Assembly (NCBI RefSeq): GCF_001457415.1
Contig: NZ_LN881720.1
Location: 1-64,000, forward strand
Source: Gorillibacterium timonense
GTDB taxonomy: Bacteria > Bacillota > Bacilli > Paenibacillales > NBRC-103111
Length of the DNA: 64,000 nucleotides
Direction of reading: 5' to 3'
The notes under the pieces were generated by a model. The model searched no databases. It was not told the DNA's origin and was given only the letters and a program-made list of their open reading frames with translations. The translations under genes were made by a program, and so were the position numbers. Positions 45,065-53,137 of this stretch are shown here, piece after piece (position 1 is the first letter of the stretch; each line of letters opens with the position of its first letter).

Positions 45065-45375
45065 AGACCGGGTCACCTCCTAATGATTGTTGGTTCGAAT
45101 CCTATCATAATACCACAGATTGATCAGGTTGAAGACTTCTCCACCGAACCCTTTGTCAAACCGAGCGAACTGCACCTTCCGGGAGTCTAGAAGGGACAAG
45201 GTGCGCTCCACACAAGCCGATGGGGAAGAACGGATTCCTTTTGAGAACCGAGCGGATGGGGCAGGGATGGCTATTGCTTACTGGATCGTCCTGTTCGCGG
45301 TTGGGAATAATCTGGAAGCGACCGTCGAGTTTACGCTCGACATTGTTCACTAAAGGATTGGAACTCCGTAATAAC

Positions 45376-45406
45376 AAAAAACACCCGAAGCTTTTGCTGT
45401 CGGGTG
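45376..45406 (-). terminator. terminator of the DeoR-HAD-MFS operon
   Basis: On the minus strand, CACCCGA (45406-45400) pairs with TCGGGTG (45388-45382), with an inner AGC/GCT pairing, followed by a run of T (plus-strand A run, 45376-45381). Confidence 0.8.
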
Positions 45407-45431
45407 GTTGCCTGATCACAACCGGATCACA
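45403..45431 (-). repeat. dispersed 29-base repeat, copy 3
   Basis: Identical to 43159-43187, containing the tandem motif GATCACAACCGGATCACA (11-base period). A related copy is at 40374-40392. Both full copies lie just beyond a minus-strand MFS gene and overlap its terminator stem. Confidence 0.85.
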
Positions 45432-45481
45432 CGTGGCGCAACACACGGAATTCCCATGCCTTATCTGATCGGCTTATTGCG

Positions 45482-46651
45482 TCACTGCCGTTTTGCCGAT
45501 CGGGCTGTTCCTGCTCGAAGCAAAAATAGAATCATGAGAGCGGCAAAACCCGTCAAAAGCCATATCGCTGCATCCGGTTGAATGGCGTCCATACTCCACC
45601 CGATTAGCAAGGGGAGCACAGCCCCTCCAATGCCGCCCGAAGCGATGATGATGCTTGTCGTTTGCTTTGTCGTATCCGGGTTCTTGGAATTGGCGTATAC
45701 GATCGCTATGGCGAAAATGCCCGAAAGGAAAAGTCCAATTAGGAACACGAGGGTAAAGACCATCCATTTCGGATGGAACACGGCAAACCCGATCAGCAAA
45801 AGAAGCGCACCCGAAGTGCTGATGAGCAAATAGGTGAAGTAGCTTATCCTTTCGGCGGTCACGCCCGAAAACAGGCGTCCGATAATCATGGAAATCCAAA
45901 AGACGGAGACAGCGAGCGCGGCTTGAGAGCTCTCCAGATGAAGACGATGCGCCAATACAGACGGAAGGAAATTGATCACGCTTGTTTCCAATCCAACATA
46001 TAGAAAGACGTAAATCATCAGGAAGACCAGAGGATAAAGGCGGATCCGTTTCTTACCGGGCAGTGCGGGAACATCGGCATCGCTTTTCTTTTTCGACCCC
46101 AAAGCAGCTTCCCTATCAAGGGGCATCCTGCTCCAGAGGATGGCCAGGGCTAGCGCGCATAGCGCGACGATCGCGAACGGCCCCGCTCCGTTGCTGTTCC
46201 TCAGAAAGAAGCTGGAGATGAGCGGCATTACGAAAGCTCCGATGCCGAACGATACTTCCAGGCGGCTCATCGTAACAGCCTTCTTGTTGTCCTGTGCCTC
46301 CAACAGCATGGTTCCGATCGCCGTTTGGGCCATACCGAATGAAAATCCGTTCAGAGCGGCCGGGATGAACAGAACCGACCAAGACGGCCGGAAAAACAAG
46401 ACGGTATGCGCGAGAAACAACCCCGCAAAGGAAAGCGAAATCACCCGCCGGTACCCCAACCTGCGAGCCCCGTGCGGCGCAAGCAGCACGCCTCCAAGAA
46501 AACCAGCAAACTGGGCAAACACCAAGGATCCGCCACTGCTGAAGGATCGGTTGTATTCCTGAAGCAATTCCGACAGCAAGGTGCCAAAAATGACGGTGGC
46601 TAACCCGATTACAAAGTAAGACAAGCCTCCTAATCCGATGATTCTTTTCAT
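45482..46651 (-). CDS. MFS transporter (FucP or sugar-type)
   Basis: A 389-residue, 12-helix transporter. Opening GLGGLSYFVIGLATVIFGTLLSELLQEY, with LAPHGARRLGYRRVI between helices 2 and 3. Its operon partners (HAD phosphatase, DeoR regulator) suggest a sugar or phosphorylated metabolite as substrate. ATG 46651 follows GAGGGGG by 7 bases. It begins 4 bases after the HAD stop. Confidence 0.88.
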   Translation of the reverse strand: MKRIIGLGGLSYFVIGLATVIFGTLLSELLQEYNRSFSSGGSLVFAQFAGFLGGVLLAPHGARRLGYRRVISLSFAGLFLAHTVLFFRPSWSVLFIPAALNGFSFGMAQTAIGTMLLEAQDNKKAVTMSRLEVSFGIGAFVMPLISSFFLRNSNGAGPFAIVALCALALAILWSRMPLDREAALGSKKKSDADVPALPGKKRIRLYPLVFLMIYVFLYVGLETSVINFLPSVLAHRLHLESSQAALAVSVFWISMIIGRLFSGVTAERISYFTYLLISTSGALLLLIGFAVFHPKWMVFTLVFLIGLFLSGIFAIAIVYANSKNPDTTKQTTSIIIASGGIGGAVLPLLIGWSMDAIQPDAAIWLLTGFAALMILFLLRAGTARSAKRQ

Positions 46652-46655
46652 CCCA

Positions 46656-47462
46656 TCACCCCCTCGCGGATTGGTTGGAAGAGAAAATCAGGTCGATGGC
46701 TTCGGCAACGGAGCTTACAACATATCGTGCTTCTTTTTTTACCTCATCGGGAGCGCCTTCCATCGCAAAGCTGTGCGGGGTAAACGAAAACATGGAGAGG
46801 TCATTGTAAGAATCGCCGATGCAGGCGACCTCATCGGGCCGCACGCCCAAATGCTCCGTCAATACGGATAATCCGGCTCCCTTCGAAACGTTGAGAGGCA
46901 TTACGTCGAGGCAATCTTTGTCGGATATAAATACATTGACGTGACCTTGGAACCGCCGAGTCAATTCGGCTTGCAAAAGACGGAGCCTCTCGATCCCGCC
47001 AAAATGGGAAAACTTGCTCGATACCAGTTCCTTGTGCCGAAGAGCCGCTTCCAGATCGCCGCAGACCGTGCCGACAGTCATGATGCGTGCTTCATACGGT
47101 AAAGTTCTCTCCGTTCTCTCCTCCAGATAAAAGGAGTCATCGCTGGAATGAACGAAGCTTTCCAAATGGAACTCGCGAGAGACCTGAAGCAATTGCGCCG
47201 CGAGTTCCGGCTTGAAGGAGGAGGACGCGAGGAGCGCTCGCTCCTTCGTATGAACGGTCGCGCCATTCTGGCTGATCGAGTGAAAGCGAGCCTCGAACTC
47301 GTTCATGACGGTGTTCAATTCGGTGAACATTCGACCCGATGCGAAACAGATTTCACAGCCTTCACGGCTTGCCGTTTCAATCGCCGCTCGGTCTTTGGGG
47401 CTTACCCGCCGATGACGATCAAGCAGCGTGCCGTCCAGATCACTTGCAAATAGCTTGATCAT
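46656..47462 (-). CDS. Cof-type HAD family hydrolase (HAD-IIB)
   Basis: A 268-residue cytoplasmic phosphatase. Seen: motif I DLDGTLLDRHRRVS (nucleophile Asp10), motif IV GDSYNDLSMFSF near residue 210 and Lys in the VSKGAGLSVL block. Members dephosphorylate sugar or nucleotide phosphates. Its start overlaps the DeoR stop by 4 bases (ATGA) and its stop precedes the MFS start by 4, so the three genes form a tight operon. Confidence 0.92.
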   Translation of the reverse strand: MIKLFASDLDGTLLDRHRRVSPKDRAAIETASREGCEICFASGRMFTELNTVMNEFEARFHSISQNGATVHTKERALLASSSFKPELAAQLLQVSREFHLESFVHSSDDSFYLEERTERTLPYEARIMTVGTVCGDLEAALRHKELVSSKFSHFGGIERLRLLQAELTRRFQGHVNVFISDKDCLDVMPLNVSKGAGLSVLTEHLGVRPDEVACIGDSYNDLSMFSFTPHSFAMEGAPDEVKKEARYVVSSVAEAIDLIFSSNQSARG

Positions 47463-48229
47463 AATTCTTCCTCCGATACGATGAGTATTTCGACATTATG
47501 TTCGGAGAGGGTATCCAGCATCGCTTGATCCGGCTGACGGTCCGTGATCAACAGATCGATGGAGTCCAGCCCGGAGATCCGGTAAAACATCTGCTCTCCA
47601 AATTTGGTGTGATCCGCGAGGACGATCACTTGGCCGGCTCGTTTGATCATCTCGCGCTTCACAACCCCGTCTTCTTCATGCGGGTAGGACAAGCCGCTGG
47701 CTGTGATTCCGCATGCGCCGAGGAACAATTTGTCCACTTGATAGTCAGCCAGCTTCGCGATCGTGGATTGCCCATATAGAAATCGATGCTGAGGGTCTAA
47801 CTCTCCGCCTAACAAATACGTTCGCACGGCTGCCTTTCTCGATAGGACATCCGCAATATCGATCGAATTCGTGACCACCACGACGTTATCAGCGGCGATG
47901 TTCTCCGCGGCGAATTGGACGGTGGTCGACGCGTCCATAATGATGTAATCCCCGTTATCGACGAGCGAGGCGGCAAAGGCTCCGATCTTGTGCTTTTCGT
48001 CGGATTCCCGGATGAGCCGTTCCTTGTACTCGTATACCTCTTTTGTCTTCTTGGGCAGGATGGCTCCGCCATGGGTTCGGAGGATCAGTCCCAGCTCTTC
48101 CATCTTCAATAGATCACGGCGGGCCGTGTCCCGGGATACGCCGAATTGTTGGCAAATCTCCTGTATGCCCACTCGTTCATGCTGTTTCAAATGCTCGACA
48201 ATCGCGTTCATGCGCTCTTCCTGATACAT
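47459..48229 (-). CDS. DeoR family transcriptional regulator
   Basis: A 256-residue repressor. N-terminal winged HTH (ERMNAIVEHLKQHERVGIQEICQQFGVSRDTARRDLLKMEELGLI), C-terminal sugar-phosphate isomerase-like domain (DASTTVQFAAENI, LLGGELDPQHRFLYG, DHTKFGE). Family members sense sugar phosphates. It heads the operon with the HAD phosphatase and MFS transporter. The ribosome site GGAGAGGTGAAG lies upstream of ATG 48229. Probable operator: tandem repeats at 48261. Confidence 0.92.
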   Translation of the reverse strand: MYQEERMNAIVEHLKQHERVGIQEICQQFGVSRDTARRDLLKMEELGLILRTHGGAILPKKTKEVYEYKERLIRESDEKHKIGAFAASLVDNGDYIIMDASTTVQFAAENIAADNVVVVTNSIDIADVLSRKAAVRTYLLGGELDPQHRFLYGQSTIAKLADYQVDKLFLGACGITASGLSYPHEEDGVVKREMIKRAGQVIVLADHTKFGEQMFYRISGLDSIDLLITDRQPDQAMLDTLSEHNVEILIVSEEEL

Positions 48230-48260
48230 GAGATCTCTTCACCTCTCCTAAATGGATTGA

Positions 48261-48276
48261 TGCAAATGTGCAAATG
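48261..48276 (-). promoter_or_regulatory. candidate DeoR operator
   Basis: Two abutting copies of TGCAAATG (48261-48268, 48269-48276) plus a partial third, 30-45 bases before the DeoR start. Direct repeats suit DeoR-family binding. Confidence 0.5.
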
Positions 48277-48506
48277 TGCTGAATCGATATAAGTCATTGT
48301 ACATCATTTTTTAAGTGATTGAAAGCCAAATTGAATGTATCTAAAAGTTAATGATCGATAAAGATGCAGAAATGGGCGTAAACGCAGCTGCGAGTTTAAG
48401 GCGCAAGAGGCTTTTACTGAAGGAAGCGAGGGCTGCCCTTCGAGCGGCTCGCAGGGCAACCGGGAAGAAACAGGGAAAGGACTTGACACTGTTCATAAAA
48501 TGATTA

Positions 48507-48534
48507 AACTGTGTATATAGTCATATTAACAGTT
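48507..48534 (+). promoter_or_regulatory. candidate GntR (YtrA-type) operator and promoter
   Basis: AACTGT (48507-48512) and ACAGTT (48529-48534) form an inverted repeat with a 16-base AT centre that contains TATAGT (48516-48521), a likely -10; TTCATA (48492-48497) is the -35 candidate. The GntR product could repress itself here. Confidence 0.55.
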
Positions 48535-48552
48535 GGTTGACGAGGTGAGGGT

Positions 48553-48927
48553 TTGTACATCATTTTATCCAACAGCGATCCGCTTCCGCTCTATGAGCAG
48601 ATCAAGAAGCAGATTACCGAGCAGATTGTGAACGGCAAGCTGCTTCCGGAGGACCCGCTGCCTTCGATCCGGGCGCTCGCCAAGGAGCTAGAGATCAGCG
48701 TCATCACCGTGAAGAAGGCTTATGACGACCTGGAGGCGGAGGGCTTTATCGTCACTCGACAGGGCAAAGGATCCGTCGTCGCGCAGGCGGGAGCCGCATT
48801 CGTCCGGGAGGCGAAGCTGAAGGCGATGCAGGATCGATTGGAAGAGGCGATTGCAAAAGGCCGGGAGCTGAGCATGAGCGACGAGGATATCCTGCGCACG
48901 CTGGAGCTGTTACTCAAAGAGCTGTAG
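48553..48927 (+). CDS. GntR family regulator, YtrA type
   Basis: A 124-residue repressor with only the winged HTH (LPLYEQIKKQITEQIVNGKLLPEDPLPSIRALAKELEISVITVKKAYDDLEAEGFIVTRQGKGSVV) and a short helical tail. The short form is typical of YtrA, which controls ABC transporter operons. TTG 48553 with AGGTGA upstream. An ABC transporter pair follows 13 bases downstream. Confidence 0.92.
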   Translation: MYIILSNSDPLPLYEQIKKQITEQIVNGKLLPEDPLPSIRALAKELEISVITVKKAYDDLEAEGFIVTRQGKGSVVAQAGAAFVREAKLKAMQDRLEEAIAKGRELSMSDEDILRTLELLLKEL

Positions 48928-48940
48928 AGGAGGAACCACG

Positions 48941-49831
48941 ATGGCAAGCGAATATGCCCTGGAAGTGGAGGGGCTGAACAAGCATTTCGACCGGTTTCAA
49001 TTGAAGGACGTCACCTTCCGGATCCCGCGCGGATACATCATGGGCTTTGTCGGGCGCAATGGAGCGGGCAAGACCACCACGATCAAATGCATTCTCGACC
49101 TGATCAAGGGGGACAGCGGGCAAATCCGTGTGTTCGGCGAGGATTATGCGCGAGATCCGATTGGAATTCGGGACCGGATCGGCTATGTCAGCGAGGAAGC
49201 CCATTTTTATGAGGAAATGACGGTCGCGTGGACCGGGAAGTTTGTCGGCAAGTTTTACTCGCGCTTCGATGATGGCGACTTCACCCAGTGGTTGCGGCGC
49301 TTTCAGGTGGACCCGGCCAAGAAGGTGAAGGAGCTGTCGCGGGGGATGAAGGTCAAGCTGTCGCTCGCGCTGGCCTTGTCCCATCATCCGGAGCTTCTGC
49401 TCCTGGACGAGCCGACATCCGGCCTCGATCCGGTTGTGCGCAGCGAGCTGCTAGAGGTGTTCCTGGAGCTTCTCCAGGACGAGAATTGCACCATCTTCTT
49501 CTCCTCGCACATCTCCTCCGACATGGAGAAGATCGCTGATTACATTACACTGATCGACAACGGCCAAGTGCTTCTAAGCGATGAGAAGCACAAGCTGCTC
49601 GACGAGTGGACGATCGTCAAGGCGGATAACCGGTTCCGCAGCCCGGAGCTCGATGCGCTGCTGACAGGCGTGAAAGCTGGTGAATTCGGATACAGCGGGA
49701 TCGTGAAGGATGTGTCCGATTTCCGACGGCGCTTCGCCGCCCGGTATCCCGGGGCCGACTACAAGACGGATCGGCTTACGCTCGACGAGCTGCTGCTGCG
49801 AATGACGAGGGAGGAGGGTGTCGTATGCTAG
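48941..49831 (+). CDS. ABC transporter ATP-binding protein (YtrB-like)
   Basis: A 296-residue ATPase. Walker A GRNGAGKTTT (residues 38-47), Walker B LLLLDEPTSGLDP, and signature ELSRGMKVK, where the usual second Gly of LSGG is Arg. It powers the membrane partner at 49825, overlapping by 7 bases. With the GntR regulator it resembles the ytrABC set, which responds to cell-wall antibiotics in B. subtilis. The substrate is not known here. Confidence 0.92.
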   Translation: MASEYALEVEGLNKHFDRFQLKDVTFRIPRGYIMGFVGRNGAGKTTTIKCILDLIKGDSGQIRVFGEDYARDPIGIRDRIGYVSEEAHFYEEMTVAWTGKFVGKFYSRFDDGDFTQWLRRFQVDPAKKVKELSRGMKVKLSLALALSHHPELLLLDEPTSGLDPVVRSELLEVFLELLQDENCTIFFSSHISSDMEKIADYITLIDNGQVLLSDEKHKLLDEWTIVKADNRFRSPELDALLTGVKAGEFGYSGIVKDVSDFRRRFAARYPGADYKTDRLTLDELLLRMTREEGVVC

Positions 49832-50508
49832 CGCTCATTTCGAAGGATTTTGCCGTGCAGAAGCGATCTCTCCTACTATTCCTCATGATCGGACTCATCA
49901 TCTTCTTCAGCTTTGGCCTGATGGAGGATGCGGGGATGATGACCCTCATCTTCCCGGTGTTTGTTGTCGGGTACAGCTTCGTCAACCGCTCGCTCTATGA
50001 GGATGAACGCAATCACTCGCTCCGGCTGCTTCTCGCGTTTCCGTTAGCCCGCAAGCAGCTCGTTCGCGCCAAGTATGCAAGCGTCGCGTTGTTCTTTCTG
50101 GCGCTCATCCTCCTGTTTTGGCTGATCGGCGGGTTTATGGGCCTGAACGATGTCGCAGGGGAGCCGGGTCTCTCGTTCCTCGTGCTGAGCGGTACGATCT
50201 TCGGCTTTGTCCTGCTCGTCTCCATTTACTTGCCCATCGCCTATAAAGTGGGGATGATCCGGGCGCAGACCGTTCAACGGTTTCTCTTTATCGGGCTCTT
50301 TGCATTGGGGACATCCGCCGGCGCTGTGTTCACCCGGCTTGGCAAAGAAACCGGCGGTCCGCCGCCCTGGCTGAACGATCTGCTGGAGCAAGCCGCGAAG
50401 CTGAACGTTTCCGTGTACAGCCTGGTGCTCCTCGCGCTATCCGTGGTTCTCTATCTAGCCTCCATGAGCCTGTCCATCCGGTTCTTCGAGCGCCGGGAGC
50501 TCTTCTGA
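49825..50508 (+). CDS. ABC-2 type membrane permease
   Basis: A 227-residue membrane protein with about six helices. It is the membrane partner of the ATPase; its start lies 7 bases inside the ATPase gene (GTATGCTAG context). No family motifs beyond hydrophobic segments are readable. It ends the GntR-ABC operon. Confidence 0.88.
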   Translation: MLALISKDFAVQKRSLLLFLMIGLIIFFSFGLMEDAGMMTLIFPVFVVGYSFVNRSLYEDERNHSLRLLLAFPLARKQLVRAKYASVALFFLALILLFWLIGGFMGLNDVAGEPGLSFLVLSGTIFGFVLLVSIYLPIAYKVGMIRAQTVQRFLFIGLFALGTSAGAVFTRLGKETGGPPPWLNDLLEQAAKLNVSVYSLVLLALSVVLYLASMSLSIRFFERRELF

Positions 50509-50556
50509 TCAATTGCATCACGGTGAAGAAGGACGTTGCTCAGCTCCATCAAAAAA

Positions 50557-50596
50557 AGCTTCTCTTCCCCCTTATGTCGGGCGGGAGGAGAAGCTT
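50557..50596 (-). terminator. terminator between convergent genes, mainly for the minus strand
   Basis: AAGCTTCTC (50557-50565) pairs with GAGAAGCTT (50588-50596). A plus-strand A run at 50551-50557 gives a T run on the minus strand, so the GGDEF-EAL gene ends here; the plus T run is short. Confidence 0.85.
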
Positions 50597-50616
50597 CTTC
50601 GCATTGATCCACTGGA

Positions 50617-52884
50617 TTAGCGGATCAGAAAGGCCTGTTCGATGGATTCGGGCCGGGAGGGGCGGCCGATCAGGTAGCCCTGCCCTTCGTGACAGTTGTT
50701 CGCTTTCAGGAAATCGAGCTGTTCCCTCGTTTCGACCCCTTCGGCAATGACCTTCAGGTTCAGGCTTTTGGCGAGCGTGATGATGGTCGTGACGATCTCG
50801 GAGTCCGCATGATCGGTGTAAATGTTCCGAATGAAGGACTTGTCGATCTTGAGCGCGTCGATGGGCAGCCGGTTCAAATAGCTGAGGGAGGAATAGCCGG
50901 TGCCGAAATCATCGATGGAGATGTAGATGCCCATGTTCTTCAAATGCTCCAGAATCCGTACGGTATGCTCTCCCTGCTTCATGATCGTCTCGGTGATTTC
51001 CAGCTCCAATTGGGAGGCGGACAACTGTTCCTCCTCCAACACCCGCTCTACGAGCGCCGGTAAGCCGGGGTCCTGCAGCTGCTTCACGGAGAGATTGACA
51101 GCGAGCCGTTCTCCCGGATTGCCCGTGCTGAGCCACTTGCGGAATTGGCGGCAGCCGGTGCGAAGCACCCATTCGCCCAGCGGGATGATGAGCCCGCTCT
51201 CTTCGGCAACCGGTATGAATTCATCCGGCGATATGGGACCCCACTCCGGGTGATCCCAACGCAGCAGCGCCTCAAAGCCCGTGAGCTCTCCGGTCAATAG
51301 ATCGATCTTCGGCTGATACTCCAACCGAAGGCTGTCCGTTTCCAAGGCGCTGCGAAGTCCTTTGTCAATCTCGACCTTGCGGAGCACCTTCTCGGTCATA
51401 TCGGCAGAGAAGAAACGGAAATGGTTCTTCTCATGGGTTTTCACATGGTACATGGCCGTATCGGCGCATTTGATCAAAGACTCGGCATCCTGTGCGTCCT
51501 GCGGGTACATGCTGATGCCGATGCTGGGGCTGGTGAAGCATTCGCGTTCGCCGAGCTTGTACTTGCGGCCGAGTGACTGCTTGATGTAGAGGGCGAAATC
51601 TCCCGCTTCCTTCAAGGTGACGCCGTTCAGAATCACCGTGAACTCGTCGCCGGCAAGCCGGGAGACCGTATCCTGCTCCCGCACGCACTCCTTCAACCGG
51701 CGGGCGACCTCGATCAGCAGCAGATCGCCTATTTCGTGGCCGAGGGAATCGTTGATCAGCTTGAAATGGTCGAGGTCGATAAACAAAAGCGCAAGCGAGG
51801 CTCCTTTGGGCTGCATGTGCAGGCATTCCGCGAGCCGATCGTGGAACAAGCGGCGGTTTGGTAAGCCGGTAAGCGAATCGTGAAAGGCGTAGTGGCGGAT
51901 TCGTTCCTCTTGAAGCCGGCGTTCCTGAATATCGCGGAAAACGAGAACAACGCCGGTGATGGCTCCGCTCTCGTCATAGATGGGAGAAGCGCTGTCGTCG
52001 ATCGGAAGCTCCGTTCCATCTCGGCGCAGCAGGCTGGTATCCGGGGGCATATCCACGGAGGCTCCCACCTCGATAGCCCGATAGATCGGATTGAGAACCG
52101 GTTCGCGGCTTGTTTCGTGAAAGATCGGCATGACGGTCTCAATCTTTTGCCCGATGGCTTCGTGCAGGCTCCAGCCGGTCAGCTTTGCGGCTACGGGATT
52201 GAGGTAGCGGACCTCTCCCGCCGCATTCGTGGAAATGACGCCGTCCCCGATGCTGTCGAGGGTGATGGACAGCCTGTTGCGGCTGTCCCGCAATTCTTGC
52301 TCCTGCCGTTTGAGCTCTCTCGCATTGGAATAAGAGCGCAGCTGATTGTCCGCGAAGATGAAGCTGAGCAGGCTCACCGGAATGAGAATCAAGCAGTAGA
52401 GGACCGTGGACCTCACCGCAAGCCGAGTATCCGGAATGACCACCATCAGGACGATGCTCGACAAAACAAGCGTACACAGATTAAACCGGAACCACTGGGC
52501 GCGGGGAGAACCCCCGAGCTTCCGAATGAGGCTGCAGCCGAGGGCGCATAACAGAAGATTGATCACAGCGATCTCAGAGGCAAACGACAGCCCGAACAAG
52601 GTTACCCGAGCGGTACCGATGAGGAGAGCGGACAGGACAGCGGCGAAAGGCCCGCAGAAGAAGGCGGCGAGCATGATCGGAATCATGCGAAAATCCATAA
52701 TGACATGGTCCGTCACCGCGACGGTAAACAACATCAGGAGGACGCCGAGAAGCCCGTAGGTGAGCCCGTGAATGACGTTTTTCCATCGGGAGAGACGGCT
52801 GCCGTGGAACCGGTCCGTTAGCTGGTAGAAGAAAAAAAGAAAGGCGATTAACAACGAACCGTTGATGATTAATTCTTTACCCAT
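50617..52884 (-). CDS. membrane PAS-GGDEF-EAL signalling protein
   Basis: A 755-residue protein of c-di-GMP metabolism. Order: five to six N-terminal helices of 5TMR-LYT type (about 1-190), PAS (about 215-330), GGDEF (about 340-500), EAL (about 510-755). The GGDEF motif reads AGDEF, so cyclase activity is doubtful; EALLRW and DDFGTGYSSL are intact, so it is probably a phosphodiesterase. ATG 52884 has AGGTG upstream; an earlier in-frame ATG at 52935 is possible. It stands alone, minus strand. Confidence 0.9.
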   Translation of the reverse strand: MGKELIINGSLLIAFLFFFYQLTDRFHGSRLSRWKNVIHGLTYGLLGVLLMLFTVAVTDHVIMDFRMIPIMLAAFFCGPFAAVLSALLIGTARVTLFGLSFASEIAVINLLLCALGCSLIRKLGGSPRAQWFRFNLCTLVLSSIVLMVVIPDTRLAVRSTVLYCLILIPVSLLSFIFADNQLRSYSNARELKRQEQELRDSRNRLSITLDSIGDGVISTNAAGEVRYLNPVAAKLTGWSLHEAIGQKIETVMPIFHETSREPVLNPIYRAIEVGASVDMPPDTSLLRRDGTELPIDDSASPIYDESGAITGVVLVFRDIQERRLQEERIRHYAFHDSLTGLPNRRLFHDRLAECLHMQPKGASLALLFIDLDHFKLINDSLGHEIGDLLLIEVARRLKECVREQDTVSRLAGDEFTVILNGVTLKEAGDFALYIKQSLGRKYKLGERECFTSPSIGISMYPQDAQDAESLIKCADTAMYHVKTHEKNHFRFFSADMTEKVLRKVEIDKGLRSALETDSLRLEYQPKIDLLTGELTGFEALLRWDHPEWGPISPDEFIPVAEESGLIIPLGEWVLRTGCRQFRKWLSTGNPGERLAVNLSVKQLQDPGLPALVERVLEEEQLSASQLELEITETIMKQGEHTVRILEHLKNMGIYISIDDFGTGYSSLSYLNRLPIDALKIDKSFIRNIYTDHADSEIVTTIITLAKSLNLKVIAEGVETREQLDFLKANNCHEGQGYLIGRPSRPESIEQAFLIR

Positions 52885-53066
52885 TCGTGCACCTGCTTTA
52901 CATCCGATGTCAACGTATTCGACAGGTTTCCCCATTTTCCCTGTATAGACCTGTAAAAATAATTAAGCGGCAAGCGGCGGCAGCTAGCCGAAGAGAGGCG
53001 ATGGAGGTTGACGGACTTCAAGCGGCGGTCAAGCGAAAGAAGAAGAAAAATGAAACAAAATATATT

Positions 53067-53095
53067 TTGACAGTAACTATCAAAAGGAATAGTAT
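53067..53095 (+). promoter_or_regulatory. MFS promoter with embedded operator
   Basis: TTGACA (53067-53072), 17 bases, TAGTAT (53090-53095). TTGACAGT-A-ACTATCAA (53067-53083) is a palindrome with one mismatch, overlapping the -35. The TetR gene behind the MFS gene is the likely repressor. Confidence 0.75.
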
Positions 53096-53137
53096 ATCAT
53101 TTATGTAGTTCATCTTATTATTCGAGGGTGATTGAAA

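Larger units (their letters stand above)
45065..45481. other. interval of about 415 bases between two MFS genes
   Basis: It holds the 5' region of the leader transcript (a -10-like TATTAT on the minus strand near 45109), a minus-strand terminator at 45376-45406 and a repeat copy at 45403-45431. No further gene is supported. Confidence 0.6.
48230..48552. other. divergent intergenic region of about 320 bases
   Basis: Between the DeoR operon (minus) and the GntR operon (plus). It carries a direct repeat (48261-48276), an inverted repeat (48507-48534) and promoter candidates. The middle, about 48370-48470, is GC-rich and can fold but resembles no RNA family I know. Confidence 0.6.

Noticed and set aside
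40374..45431. GATCACA repeats as Crp/Fnr-binding sites
   Set aside because: The half-sites are in direct, not inverted, order and lie behind genes rather than in promoters; a Crp-type palindrome is not formed.
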